Shown piece by piece: positions 1-11,449 of a stretch of 43,149 bases of DNA. Positions within the stretch are counted from its first letter, which is position 1; the number at the start of each line of letters is the position of its first letter. The stretch comes from Saccoglossus kowalevskii (taxonomy: Eukaryota; Hemichordata; Enteropneusta; Harrimaniidae): positions 43,461-86,609 of the forward strand of contig NW_003125925.1 in assembly GCF_000003605.2 (NCBI RefSeq), given 5' to 3'. The notes under the pieces are model-generated. The model was not told where the DNA came from. It did not search any database and saw only the letters and a program-made list of their open reading frames with translations. The translations under genes and the position numbers were made by a program.

Positions 1-600
1 TCTGTATCACACTTAAGGGTAAGATTTTTTTTCATGAATTTAGATTTGAGATTTGATACAATGAAACAAAATTTGTTTTCTGAGTGCAAAATTTGTTCTT
101 AAATTTGATTTTTGTGTGGCGGATGTTTGGGTTGCTTTCAATGATATCATTTACCATTGAAATACGATTCATGATAGATGGAAATTCAGGGTGATTTGAT
201 GTTACTGGACCAAATTATTGTGATCAGTTTTCAATTCACCCATATCATGTACTGGAATACCGACTGTGCATAGGTATGCAGTATAATGCCGCCAGAACAT
301 TTTGCACCAGTTTGCACCTGGGAAATAAAATGAATTATATTTGGGTATTTCATATTCAATCAAATATTCCATTAATACCCAGACAGCAAAATCGTGATTT
401 TCATTAGAGCACGTAGCACGTATTCCTTCTTAAACGTTTGTAAATATTGCCAATCCCTCAGGGGAATGTGTAAGTGTTAATAAAATTATTATTATTAGTA
501 GTAGTAGTAGTATGAACACGGACCGGTAATATAGTAACTCATGCACAATTCACACGGTCGATGCGAGTTACACGCCCGGCTGTGACAGGGCTGTGTATCT
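1..600. other. No gene seen; short trinucleotide repeat
   Basis: AT-rich sequence without a convincing reading frame. Around 485-512 there is a simple run of TTA units passing into AGT units. Nothing else could be assigned. Confidence 0.6.
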
Positions 601-604
601 GATT

Positions 605-1010
605 GTTTGAAACCCCTACCCCTTATCAGACAGAAGTAAGCTCAAATTGCCTACTCCTTTTCAGACAAACTGGATATTTTACACCCCTTTCCAGACAGTA
701 AGCATATAAATGGTACAACATCGCCAACTACTGCTTCCGAATCACTGTGACCATGATCAAAGCCGACCCCTTGCTGAGTAAGAAACCCGTCATCGGACCC
801 GTGCTGTTGAAGACCGCGCTCGTGCCAATATCCCCCAGGAACGGTATTTTTCTTTTCGATGAAGGAGCAAATACGACATTCACAACAGAGATTTGTCCTC
901 AGGTTGCAAACAGAAGGAAAGTCCAGGGCAAGTATATCAGAAAGCGACAGGCCATATCCTAGTTTGATGTACTCTGGACCCCTTTTCAAACAGAAATAAT
1001 GCAAAAAGGA
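605..1010. repeat. Interspersed repeat with recurring TTTTCAGACA-like motif
   Basis: A pyrimidine block of the form CCCCTTTTCAGACAGA recurs at about 620, 654, 684 and 978, in slightly different versions. The part between (about 740-960) is more GC-rich than its surroundings and is open on both strands (minus 1004-651, plus 747-962). Neither translation resembles a protein I know, and both could be by-products of a GC-richer repeat. I read this as one copy of a dispersed non-coding repeat. The motif recurrence is seen directly; the family is not identified. Confidence 0.45.
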
Positions 1011-1282
1011 TGGGGTTGCACGCCACTGTACTCGCGATCCCCGTTACTCATTTTGTTTCTCGTCATAAAACTGGTTACGCGCATCTCACGCTATTTACAA
1101 TACCACCTAGCACACAGAATATCAAATAGAGAAATTCTAAGTAGACACTTACCAAATATTTGTACAGCAGAAACAAAACTTCAAGCAGGAAGCTGTAAAT
1201 GCTTGAGTATACCCAGTCGAACGCAAGTTAACAATGATTGGCTAATAGTAATACCACGTGACTTGGGTCATAGGTTAAAGGT

Positions 1283-1700
1283 CAACGGTAAAAAATGAAA
1301 ACGGATTTCAAAACGAAGTGAAAATGAAAATGATTTTAAAACGAAAATGGTTTTGAGAATGAAAAAAGTTTTAAAACGAAAATGGTTTTAAAACGGAAAT
1401 TATTTTGAAAATGAAAATGGTTTTGAAAATGAAAATGGTTTTCAAACGAAAATGATTTTGAAAATGAAATTAATTTTAAAAAGAAAGTGGATTTGAAAAT
1501 AAAAACAAAGCTAAAAATGAGAATGAATTTCAACTTGAAAAAGAGAATGAAATTTGATTCGAAAACAAAAACGAAATTCTACTTTAAAACGAAATGAATT
1601 TGGAATTAAAAATGAAATTAGATTTAAAAACCAAAACGAATTTGAAAAAGTAAATAAAAATGGATTTTAAAATAAAAAAAAATCGATATTAAAATAAAAA
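1283..1700. repeat. Purine-rich degenerate tandem repeat
   Basis: About 400 bases built from variants of GAAAATGAAAATGGTTTT and AAAACGAAAATG, with units of roughly 18-24 bases. The array is almost free of C on the plus strand. The repetitive minus-strand reading here (1533-1336, Phe/Ser/Lys-rich) is low-complexity translation, not a gene. Confidence 0.8.
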
Positions 1701-1968
1701 TGATCTTTTTTAAAGTCAAAACGTGAGCCACCTCGGTTGCCGTACTCATCATGTGTCTTTGGTGAATGGATTTCGCACGTAGTTTGTTTCCATTTTTTTA
1801 AAGTTTTTTATCGTTGTTCGTGCATCCTAGAAACTTAGTTTTTTTCTGACCCTCCCATGATCATAAAAACATCGAAACTATAAAACTAGTTAAAATTATG
1901 ATATAAAATTTTGATCAAAACAATATTACAATGACGAAAGATTTCCACTCTATTATCGATACACGTTG

Positions 1969-1977
1969 CCCCCCCCC
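1969..1977 (+). repeat. Poly(C) tract, 9 nt
   Basis: A run of nine C in AT-rich sequence. It is one of five poly(C) or poly(G) tracts in the window, the others being at 9969, 13152, 34304 and 39989. Confidence 0.9.
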
Positions 1978-2151
1978 GGTAATGGCGGCCGTGAGCGCGC
2001 CGACTACGGCGAAGGGGTAATTCATCTGCTTCTCAGATTCGTCTATAGTGACAATATTTTTTTGTCTCCTGGTGAAGCAACAATTTTTTTTGAAGAACCC
2101 TTCACTTAGCAATTTTCTTTTTGAGCCCTTCAAAAATCAAATGGTCAAACC

Positions 2152-2574
2152 CTAAACAACCCAGTATCGTTCATCTTAGGAAAATGGCGTCCGACAGTTG
2201 CTGAGTACGTCGTGGCAGAAAATTGTGAACCATGCAGTGAGTTTGTGAATGAGCAAGCCAAACAGCCTGCAATGTGGTTAGCTGTGTTTGTTTTCTGCTT
2301 GGACCATATATATTGTATACAGGAAATATACAAGATGTTCGATGTAAATTCGGAGATGAATTTCACAAGAATACTCATTCTGGAGCTTGCTGCTGTGCAT
2401 GGTGGAAGCCTCGTCTGGTCAATGTCAATCATGGGGAGATTCAAACTTGCCTTGCAAGCGATGGATAACAAGCATCAATATCAACCAAAGCAGCGAAGAA
2501 TGGATTTAGAAGACGGGCCAACAAAAAATATTAAGTCAAAAAAGAATTTTTATTTTGCCATGCAGATTCTATGA
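2152..2574 (+). pseudogene. Unidentified open reading frame, possibly a gene fragment
   Basis: This frame is open from about 2152 to a TGA at 2572-2574, roughly 140 codons. It includes a stretch with coding-like composition (ELAAVHGGSLVWSM and IMGRFKLALQAM). The amino-acid mix is varied and not low-complexity, unlike chance frames in this AT-rich DNA. An ATG with good context at 2184 lies in another frame and meets a stop after six codons, so it is not the start. No family is recognised. It may be the 3' end of a gene or a decayed transposon gene. An open minus-strand frame (2133-1915) lies just upstream in the divergent direction and is equally unidentified. Confidence 0.35.
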
Positions 2575-2599
2575 ATTGAAATCTCGCCATGACATCAAG

Positions 2600-4300
2600 T
2601 TATTCTTGATGTAGAGCGACAACAGCGATATGTACGTGCCATGCACTCTGGCTATTTAGAACGTATGTACACTATTTTATTAGTTGATTTGCACAAGTAA
2701 CCTCAAAATATTATTCTAACCCCCACAATATGTGAAGATAAAAATCACTTTATTATTATTCACCTTTTTGAGGATAATGTATAATACACTACACAGACAA
2801 AAACAAGCATATACAAATATGGGTTACTGAAACAGTTTTCACAAAAACAATATTAAATAGAATGTTTTACTAAATAATGGCTGCTATGACAATTGCTATC
2901 TTTATATCTCGAAATATAATTAGCAACATGGTATTAACAAATGTTAACCTGTAAATATAAAATCCATCAAGATTACAACTCTTTATTTCTGCTGCATTTT
3001 GCACAAATTACATTTTGAAATGTATTCACAAACATATTTTACATATTGCATTGCAAGTTCAGCACTTCTCTACTATTTAGAATTGTGGAGAACACTGCAT
3101 GACAATGCAACTTCATTCACAAACTGTCAGCTCATTTGAATAGAATTATTTCACACATTTATTCATCCACTACAACTTTTGGTTAACACATCTCGAACTC
3201 TAAGGTGATGAGTGTGTTAAATTATAGATCTTTCAACTGCAAATATTTCTGAAGATCCTATTTAGTTTCTATTGCACCCCTCAGATTACTTGACAATAGT
3301 CTACAAATATTTTGTATGATACAAACTGATATTTGCTAACTGGGGTGCAATAGATCCTGGCTATTTCCTATTGCACCTCTCAGATTACTTGGCAATGTTT
3401 TATTGGTTTTTATTTGATAATAATTGTATGATTGGGTTACAATACATGGTAATACAAAACTCCAAAATATTTGTATGTATTTTACAAAGTTGAGATATTA
3501 AATGACAATTTAAGCTACATCGAGCATATACATAAGCCTAGCTTCTTTTATTTTGAAATTGTGTGACCTTGTCCCTGGGATTGTCAGCTTTCCCTTAAAA
3601 AGCCATCGAGCATATAACAAAATACATAGTTTTGACATGTAATACACATTTATTCAAGATGCAATAAAAACTGAAGTGCAATAGGACCTAGACACTATTT
3701 TCTGTTTTTCATGCTTTGTCGATCCTCCCAGAGCTTTTAATTTGGATCAACGTCATAACATGCCAAATTATATCCAATGTGCATTTCAATAAATAAGCAG
3801 TGATCCTAATTTAAACCTTGAGACGAGTGTGCATAGAAAGTATGTTTCTGAATTGGTACATACACTCGAAATGAAAATAAAACTGGGTCATCCCCACAAT
3901 AACAGAAGTTATCGTTAAAGTGATGTGGAACAATATGACCTTGTACAGCACACAAAATGAAAGCATACCTTTTACAATGGATTAATACTACCACTACCAA
4001 GATGTTATCAACTCAGTTTTATGCAATTCTGGAGGACACACAAAATAATGACTCACATTTTCCTTTTAACAATATTTTTGTTTGTTTAAACTTATTAAAA
4101 TTGTGAGGATAACTGGAAACAATGCTGAAGGTGAATTAAATGCATATGATGTCTCATTGAGTATTGAAGTGAGACAGGCTTTTTTTGCAAGGTATATCCA
4201 ATTTAAAATAATGACAAAAATAAATAGAGCCACAGGTGGTACGACCCAGTTTTAATATATAATTGACGACATGAGGGAAGCCGACAGTGATTATAGAGGT
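2600..4300. other. No gene seen; repeat pair at 3266-3396
   Basis: AT-rich sequence with frequent stops in all frames. The only structure noted is the CTATTGCAC repeat cluster, listed separately. Confidence 0.5.
3266..3396. repeat. Direct and inverted repeats around CTATTGCACCCC
   Basis: A segment of about 32 bases (3266-3297, ending TCAGATTACTTGACAAT) recurs at 3364-3396 with few changes. Between the copies, GGGGTGCAATAG (3342-3353) is the exact reverse complement of CTATTGCACCCC (3269-3280). A further GTGCAATAG lies near 3677. The region can therefore fold into a stem and also holds a direct duplication. Confidence 0.75.
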
Positions 4301-4324
4301 GGTTGTATGGCAGCCAAAAAAACA

Positions 4325-4500
4325 TGGCTACATGGTTTCATGACAGGATATGTCTTTTCAAGAAGTAGAGAAAGTATGTAAGAAACATCTCATCAACAAA
4401 GCATTGAATATCTCCACCAGTAATATTCATACCAAATTCAGAATGATTCATTTGCAGGTAGAAAAGTAAATGTTCTTTGGTCCTGTGTGGCAAGAGAAGC
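4325..4500 (-). pseudogene. Possible CENP-B/Tigger-type helix-turn-helix remnant
   Basis: Read on the minus strand, one frame gives RTKEHLLFYLQMNHSEFGMN, then an acidic helix, then YFLYFLKRHILS and a stop. This resembles the second helix-turn-helix of pogo/Tigger and CENP-B-type transposases, whose usual pattern is L..Y...M...GFG.T followed about 20-30 residues later by W...FLKRH..LS.R. The conserved Trp is replaced here by Tyr. No DDE catalytic part was found next to it. The reading covers under 60 residues with one terminal stop, so the assignment is tentative. It could instead be an unrelated exon. Confidence 0.3.
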
Positions 4501-4699
4501 AGCAAGTCCTTGCTTCTATGGTTATTAAAATGTATGTAGGAATGCGGTGTTTTACATTTGCTGAAAGCCTAATGGATCTTGTTCAGAAGAGACAAAGAAA
4601 GTCATTACAAATAGATTTCAATATATCGGTACACTATCGTAGCAAATAGAATGGATTTCATTCCTGATATATTTCCATTATAATTTTTTTATATTTTCG

Positions 4700-6400
4700 G
4701 GCAAAACTTTTTGCTGAGACATTTTTGCCGTGGTTTTATCCTATAAAACATTTTTGCCTAGACAAGTGAATAATGTTATTTAAAGAATTAAATTATTCCC
4801 TACTTAATCGCATCAACCACATACTCAGCTTATGATTACAGATTGTTTGATTAATGATAATAAGGTTGAAATTGAAATAAATAATATAAGGGATGAGGTA
4901 ACACTTGGTTGGATCACATTCACATATAAATCATACTGTACAAGAGTCTCTCAAATTGTATTAACAAATAAACGTGTTATGTTTACTTACCACTTATACA
5001 AAAATAAAGCGAACAATCATGTTGCGGTTTTTGTAAATACTTCTACCATATTTGCTCTATCACATAATCACATTGGCTGTTTACTAAAGTGCATGAGCTA
5101 CTATTAGAGCAAATACAACATTTAATTCACAACAATTCTAAACTACCGGATATGTTTTTGTTTCCTGAGTTAACACATGTGATGGGCAGCAGTTTGGCCT
5201 TTGACCTGATAATTTACAGTACAATGATATTTTATGATTTCTATATGAATATGATATTCACTATCTTCATATATATAGCCTTTTATGGACATACCTATAT
5301 GTAGACAAAATTGTCCATTTATTTATGAATAAGATGGTCTGCTACCCAGCGTATGCAGCCAGGTGTTATGTAGCCCCTATAGATTACCAGCAACACAAAA
5401 ACCAGGAACACAGATAATTATAAAACGGTCAATCCAATGTGAGTAATTTACTTGTTTTTTAATATCACTGCACACTGCGGAGTTGTTCACATTCTGTAAT
5501 ACACCTCAACTGATCCAAACGTAATCATTCTGAACGAGTTGATGCAGTGTGCATATCCATATGAGATGCCTGTTATTCTGGATTGGCTTCGATTCAAAGA
5601 TTCCACATTGTGTGCGCGTGTCTAATTAACCAAAGAGATTGCAGGGTTTAGTCACCATCAAGACAGTGATATTTTTGATTCGTTGTTGCAGTGTAGCAGG
5701 TATAGTCCCTAAGCTTCAGTTGTACAAAACTAACCGCAGATGAGTATGATTCGTAACCTTGTACCAAGCAAGCACTGTCTGGCATGTTTCAGTTTTCTGA
5801 AGTATGTTTATGTGTTCATTATTACTAATGAAAAAGTAAACAAACTTGTTCAGTGAGCTGAGCTTAATTTTGTAGTAATTTATCCAAGTTGCATAAATAC
5901 CCATCACAAAAATGTGGATCAAGACTTCCAATCAACAACACAATCTACATTGTTCAAAATGAACTGAGAATATAAGAATTTTTGAACAAAATATTTTAGT
6001 GGGAAAATGGTGGCAGTGAAAGGGTTAATCAGTGAGTTTAGTTTTAGTGTTAATTTACAAATTTTACTAACGTTTGTTTGCAGTTGGCAGAGGCAATAAA
6101 GCAAGAAATCACAAAGGTGGACTGTCACTCATCGGAAGACTGACAAAACATTTTTTTATATAAAAGACAATTGGCACCATGATACTCTAAGCAAGAATGA
6201 ATAGAAGATTTGTTCTAAGTGAAATTGATCCTCAACATATTCAAGCAACATTTGCACCCATTCTACCACCAACCACCAGCAATATTGTTTAAAACAAAGT
6301 CCAGATTTAAAATTCAATAGATCTCTGGAATATAGTATTGTAACATTTTAATAAAAATTAAAACTGCTTTCTTTCATATTGTTGCCACTGACAAAAAAAA
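4700..6400. other. No recognisable gene
   Basis: Short plus-strand frames at 4832-5107 and 5089-5304 and minus-strand frames at 5931-5716 and 6128-5919 are low-complexity or unmatched, and I do not treat them as genes. A possible acceptor (TTTGTTTGCAG) at about 6071-6081 is followed by about 20 open plus-strand codons, too little to call. Confidence 0.45.
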
Positions 6401-6439
6401 TACACAAAGAATGTACAAAAACACAGTTAAATATTTCAA

Positions 6440-7317
6440 CTGGCTAAAAAAAAACAAAAAAACCATACTGTCCATGTGGACTGGAAATTTTGTTCCTAAT
6501 TTCCCACACAACAACTGGGAATCACCCTTCTGTCGTCTCTCCCAAACTTTCCATGACGCCAAAAAATGAAATGCCTACATGCTGCCAGGATTTATTTTGA
6601 TCATCAATTTCCTCTTTATTCTCGCCAGCAAATAGTTAAGCCAAAAACTGATCTCCTGTATCATCGGCAAAGTGACAATACAACATTATCCAGGCAATAT
6701 AATTGCATTCCCTGAAATTGTACATAATTCAATGTTAGCTACCTGTTGCAGAATAAGCTATTTTGGTAGCATATTGGGATTAAAACTGCAGTGCATTCAT
6801 TGTTTTATGGTTGACTAAAATCCATTTCTTGTATGTCTAAAAAAATATGATCCAAAATCTATTCCGGTATTTAATAACAGGAAAACACTCGCTTACTACT
6901 ATTCTGAAAAATCTTGTATGGTGTTTTGGTTTAAACTTGAAGTACCAGTACATGAATATTAATTAGCCCACCATCCTTGAATTCTTGGGGATTACATGGC
7001 CCTGAAGTGCAAAAAATAGTATATGAGTGACGATAGTTTCACTTACTGGCCATTTTGTCACACAACCATTGGGTGTATATCCGCAGTCTTTCGGCTTCTG
7101 TGGGCATTTCTTGGCAGTGCTGGCATACACACCAGGATGATACGTCATCTCTAGTTGTCCTTTTACGGTCTACATTTCCATTGTTATGTATCTCCTTCAT
7201 CACAATGAATACTAAACCAGGCTGTCGTTCCACCATACTTAAACATGAAGACTTCAATTCATCTGAGTTCATTTCAGATATTTTTCTCTGATTGAAGGCA
7301 ACATAAACAAATTTCAT
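6440..7317 (-). pseudogene. P2X7 intracellular (ballast) zinc-domain protein, decayed
   Basis: The minus strand carries two separated parts of the cysteine-rich domain found at the C-terminus of vertebrate P2X7 receptors and, without the channel, in many multicopy invertebrate proteins. The first part (7317-7036) has ERQPGLVF, then SSWCVCQHCQEMPTE (about 7137-7096), the typical WC.C..C..MPTE signature. A shift into another frame gives CGYTPNGCVTKWP, ending at a GTAAGT donor. The second part (6655-6440) follows a plausible CAG acceptor and has NKSWQHV, then WRHGKFGRDDRRVIPSCCV, then a one-base shift and VWEIRNKISSPHGQYG. This matches the family's IFW..G.LG..NR.VIPSCCVW.IR..YP...G.Y ending. At least three lesions are present: a frame change after MPTE, a small deletion before WRHG, and a frameshift after SCCV. 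No P2X channel segments are seen. In related invertebrate genes the domain probably binds zinc; the role is unknown. Confidence 0.75.
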
Positions 7318-7329
7318 ATTAAATATTTT

Positions 7330-8960
7330 TGTTGGTTGTCAGCAACAATAAAAACACCAGGAAAATCCGAGTTACTCAAAATTTAGTTGTGTTCTCGCCT
7401 ACCCCTCTCTTGCTGTTGTGCTACCATTTCTTTCCACCATCACTTCTTATTTTTCCACGTTCTCTACCATAACTTTCTCTCCCTGTTTCTGGCACTGCAC
7501 TGTCATCCGCTTTGCCTCCTTTTTGTTGTTGCTCCACTTCTTTTTTCTCTTGCTGTACATGAATTTTCTCTCCTTCCACTTGATGCCCCATCTTGTTGTT
7601 CTTTCGTCTATTAACTGCGGCTGTTCCCTTTCTGCGTGTAGGAATAATGTTATTTTATTTGTAAGTCATCTCAATAGTAACCAGAAAAAATATTGGAGAA
7701 AAGAATCGCGTATAAATTCGAAAATATACTAATCAAATGGCAAAGCAATCAGATTTATAGTTGCTGGGAACCGTTAGAGAAACAAATTTTCCCCCAGAAT
7801 GGCAATAAAATCAGTCTTTAAAGTCAGTTGAGTAGAAAATCATAATCATTATTGAAATAAATCTAATTTTCTGAATTCAAACAAAGCTGCATGAAAACTA
7901 TAGTTTTTATTTTACCACATTGATTATGCTTTGGTAAAAATGGAAAATGTATTTCTTTACAGTAGTCAATTAAAAAATCTTAATAGTGTATCCTGTGTAC
8001 CATTAGTACAAACTAGAGGTGTGAAAAATGAGTTATGAACCAGTATTATGTGACTAAATATAAATTTGCAAACGTGAAAAAAAAGTTTGAACTGAAGACA
8101 CAGGCACGGACATCATTTTTCAATAACTTGCACTAAACACAATATCTAGTTTTCAGACTGACTGACCTATATTAATACAATGTATGCCCCCTTCTAGAAG
8201 TTGGTGGGAAGGTATCAGGTAAAAAAAAGTAACTCACCTCGCCTGTTTATTTCGAAAAAAATGGCCGGGTTCAAAAAGAACCTCGCTATCTTCTCTGAAA
8301 AAAAATGTTCAAGTGTGGAAATCTATAATACAAAACATGGTTCAACTGAAAACATTTCGGCAGTACTAATGATTAGTTAACTTGAAAAATGAAATTATAT
8401 TCTATAATCCCCAGTTCACGATTATGAATTGTATATGCCTTCGACGTTTGAAATAAAATACCAACACAGATACCATGCAAAAATTATCTCCATCGACGCA
8501 GTCATAGGGTTTTTAGTAAACAGGACAGGGCGACGAGTCTCGTACAAAAAGTACCTACAAAAAAAAAAAAACGAAATCTTGACTTTTAATATTTTATTTT
8601 AACCCATAGTTACGACGATAAGTGAAAGGCCGGAAATGCACTGCGTTTTCAATGAATGACTGCGTCTTCACGGCGAAGTTGACAGGAAATCCCGGGCCGG
8701 AAATGGACCATCCCGTGTACCAGACCCAGTAAAAAAAAACCTCTGTGTCTGCCTATAATCATTACCACGCCATAAATTTATAAAATATAAGAAATATATA
8801 AAAAAAATTATCACGATAAAGTTTGAGCATCCTAGAAATAAAATTTACAGGAAATGTAACAACTGTACATGTCAGTAACCATGTCAGCTAATATTTTGTC
8901 ACCAGGTAAGTGCAGTTTGGAATCGATGAAACCACAGTTTCGTACAAGGTGAATGTCATT
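7330..8960. other. No recognisable gene
   Basis: Pyrimidine-rich plus-strand frames at 7387-7732 (Leu/Phe/Ser/Cys-rich) look like low-complexity translation. The motif GGCCGGAAATG occurs twice, near 8628 and 8695. Nothing else could be assigned. Confidence 0.45.
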
Positions 8961-8974
8961 CACTCTGCCTCCCC

Positions 8975-9100
8975 ATGAATTTTTCCTTGCCTCATCTAAT
9001 AACTTCCTTTAAAGCATTGTCTCTTTCCTTTTGCAAGTTCGCTATTTCCATATTCAGCATTTTTTTTCTGTTGGCTCTAAGGATGAGGGGAAGCTTTGAA
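8975..9100 (-). pseudogene. Short coiled-coil coding fragment
   Basis: A minus-strand frame gives RANRKKMLNMEIANLQKERD, then NALKEVI and a stop. The spacing of hydrophobic residues fits a coiled coil, and the type is common in the N-terminal halves of transposon-like invertebrate proteins. The opposite plus-strand frame (8975-9292) is probably its shadow. It may belong to the P2X7-domain gene downstream on the same strand, but no splice chain links them. Confidence 0.35.
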
Positions 9101-9299
9101 GATATTTCTTTTGATGTAGAGAGGGTTGTGTTTCAGTATTTTCTTCAGAGTGGAAAGACTGAACAATTACCTAATTTCTCTGTACTATCTTTGAATTCCT
9201 ACTGGTCCCGGTGGTTTTCTAAGACCAGTAATTTCTTTCTAGCTAATGAATTCTTCTCGCCATTTTTTGTCCATCATCAATACACCTTCTAATATCCCT

Positions 9300-9940
9300 T
9301 TATGTAAATTTCAGAGATACGTTTTCTAATAAAATAATTAATATTGTTGTATGTGTTTAGGTATATTTATTAATTACTTAACAGTGCAAGTAAGGTAATT
9401 ACCATACATTTTTTCCCCAAATAAATTATTTTTATCCGAGTAGCTTTTTTTATGTGTGGCAACAAAATCCTCAACAATGAAAGTTCATTTTGCCATACTT
9501 TAAAATTATATAAAAATTAATTATCATAGTTCATCTAAAATTTGTCATACCAGGTTTTGGGTTTCGAGAATTGGAAGAATACAATATCACAACTCATCTG
9601 TGAGTTTTTTTTGAGCAAAAACTAATTTTTTTAATACTTTCGCCCCAAATGCACAAAGACAGTACACCGACCAACACACAGCGGATGTATAATTCACGTT
9701 TCAACTCTTCATGTATAAATGTGGTCACCTATTTTAGACATCCCTTAATTGATGCATGTATAAGAATTTACATAAATAGTTTCAAAAGAAATGTCATGCA
9801 CTGTGTTATCAACAATTATGGTGGTAGTGGAAAAATTATAAAATAAACAATTAACTAACTACAATATATTTATACCGAATTTGAGTAATATTGTTAACAC
9901 AAATGTGTAATAAATTACAGAAGTATCACACAGGCTGGTA
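9300..9940. other. No recognisable gene
   Basis: AT-rich, stop-filled sequence. The 65-codon plus-strand frame at 9649-9846 has no family resemblance. Confidence 0.5.
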
Positions 9941-9968
9941 GAAGATGGCAGGATTTAATGGTCCAGTT

Positions 9969-9978
9969 GGGGGGGGGG
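9969..9978 (+). repeat. Poly(G) tract, 10 nt
   Basis: Ten consecutive G in AT-rich surroundings. Confidence 0.9.
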
Positions 9979-10029
9979 AATGCACACATACAGAAGAAAA
10001 GTGTAAATAATACAATGATTGGCATATAT

Positions 10030-10377
10030 CATGCTTCTGTTGAAAGTGATGATCAAAAAATGGTATAAACAGAGTTTTCATTGCCAGAGAGTAAAATTAG
10101 AGGTGTTGTTGGCACAGTGGAATGGGAATTAATATCCCCGATATTGGTATTGTTGTACATTGGGGAGGGAGCAATAATGTACTCTAATTCTGGCAGGAAG
10201 TTGGACGATGTGCCCGTGATATTGCTAGCCATGGTGAGGCATACTGCTATGCACTTAGAATCGACACGACATGGTTACAGACAACAATGTGATATGTCAC
10301 GTGTTTCATGCACATGTCATTACTGCACATGCTGCTGTTTGTGTCGAAAGTCATGTCCATGTCAAAACAAGCCTTAG
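10030..10377 (+). pseudogene. Unidentified frame ending in a Cys-rich cluster
   Basis: A plus-strand frame runs through one stop (about 10066) and is then open to a TAG at 10375-10377. It reads TEFSLPESKIRGVVGT, then VEWELISPILVLLYIGEGA, and ends in a dense cysteine cluster (SCTCHYCTCCCLCRKSCPCQ). Such tails occur at the C-termini of several DDE and KDZ-like transposon proteins, where they probably bind zinc. I do not recognise the family. A chance reading through a TG-rich stretch is a real alternative. Confidence 0.35.
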
Positions 10378-11108
10378 TTTACAACTTTGCTTTCTCAATC
10401 CTTGCTATAATATGTGTTCATGATCATTGCAAATATGGATTATTTTTAGTATTTTTGCCCATTATGATTATATTTACTTGTTAATCTCATGATGAATAAA
10501 TAATACACTGTATATAACTTTTTGCAAAACAAATTGCACTCGCAATCTCTAAGTTTCTGCCAACAAAATGTTTCTCCAGTTGCTTTGTTTGTGTTTCCTG
10601 GAAAGCATTTAGAGGTTTAAAAACATGAAACCCAAGAACTTTTACAACTGTCTAGGGCATTGTGCTCTGCACAAACCATAATGTTTACGTTAGGACTGTA
10701 TAGGCCACGCCTATTTTTGAGTTATAACCCACTCTCACATCTTGACCATGTTTTTGGAAGGGGTGGCCATCATAAGTGTAACTGCAAATTCGTGAAATGC
10801 ATTTTGCGAGTACTAACTAAAATGTCATTATTGCCACTGTGTAACTTCAATGGAAAGGTGAAGCACCTCAGATCAATCAGTGGTTCACTTGAAGTTGCAG
10901 TTGCATTAAAAATCTTCGAGTTAGTAACCAGCAGTTGCGAAATGGGCTTCATGAATTTAGAATTACAATTTTACTGGCAGCTTCTGAAAATGCTTTACAA
11001 GTCAGGTCAAAATGTCAGCGTGGATTATAACTTTAAAGTGGGTATATACTCAGACTCAGATTATAACAGCCCCTAATTATTCAGTGGGCAAATATTTAAA
11101 TTCATCAT

Positions 11109-11427
11109 TTAAACTGACTGAATACTTGTTAACTTTGCTCTAAGTGCATGAGGGTTTTTCACTAAAATTCTGTGTTCAAAACTCGCAAAGTCAGCAGATT
11201 TTCTACTTGGAATGTTGTCAAACAAACCATCGCATTTATAAGTTGTTACAAACTTCTTCACATCATCCTTGTAGGACTCTTTGGTTGCAAATACCTTGCA
11301 GAGATGAATATTCAATATTTTTGCAAAATAGGCTTGGTCCATATACTTTCCTAGGCTACCAACAAGTTGACCTGTACATGCAACCTGGGTGTCAGTGTAT
11401 TGACCATGGCTGTGTTTCAAATTATCT
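11109..11427 (-). CDS. Unidentified terminal exon
   Basis: On the minus strand, a strong acceptor (TTTTTCTTTCAG, just above 11427) opens a clean frame of about 105 codons that ends at a natural stop near 11109. It reads DNLKHSHGQYTDTQVACTG, YMDQAYFAKILNIHLCKVF, YKCDGLFDNIPSRK and NPHALRAKLTSIQSV. The composition is that of a real globular, basic protein, and there is no lesion. This contrasts with the broken families around it. It lies downstream, on the same strand, of the second RecQ-like remnant, so it could be that gene's last exon, but the sequence shows no helicase motif. The plus-strand frame over it (11144-11674) is its shadow. Confidence 0.5.
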
Positions 11428-11449
11428 GAAAGAAAAATCATTTTTTTTC

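Noticed and set aside
1336-1533. Minus-strand Phe/Ser/Lys frame
   Set aside because: Translation of the purine-rich tandem repeat; low complexity.
7387-7732. Leu/Phe-rich plus-strand frames resembling a membrane protein
   Set aside because: Pyrimidine-rich low-complexity sequence; no start context or homologue.
10660-11076. 138-codon plus-strand frame
   Set aside because: No family resemblance and no splice context that I trust; another open frame lies on the opposite strand. Possibly coding but not supportable.
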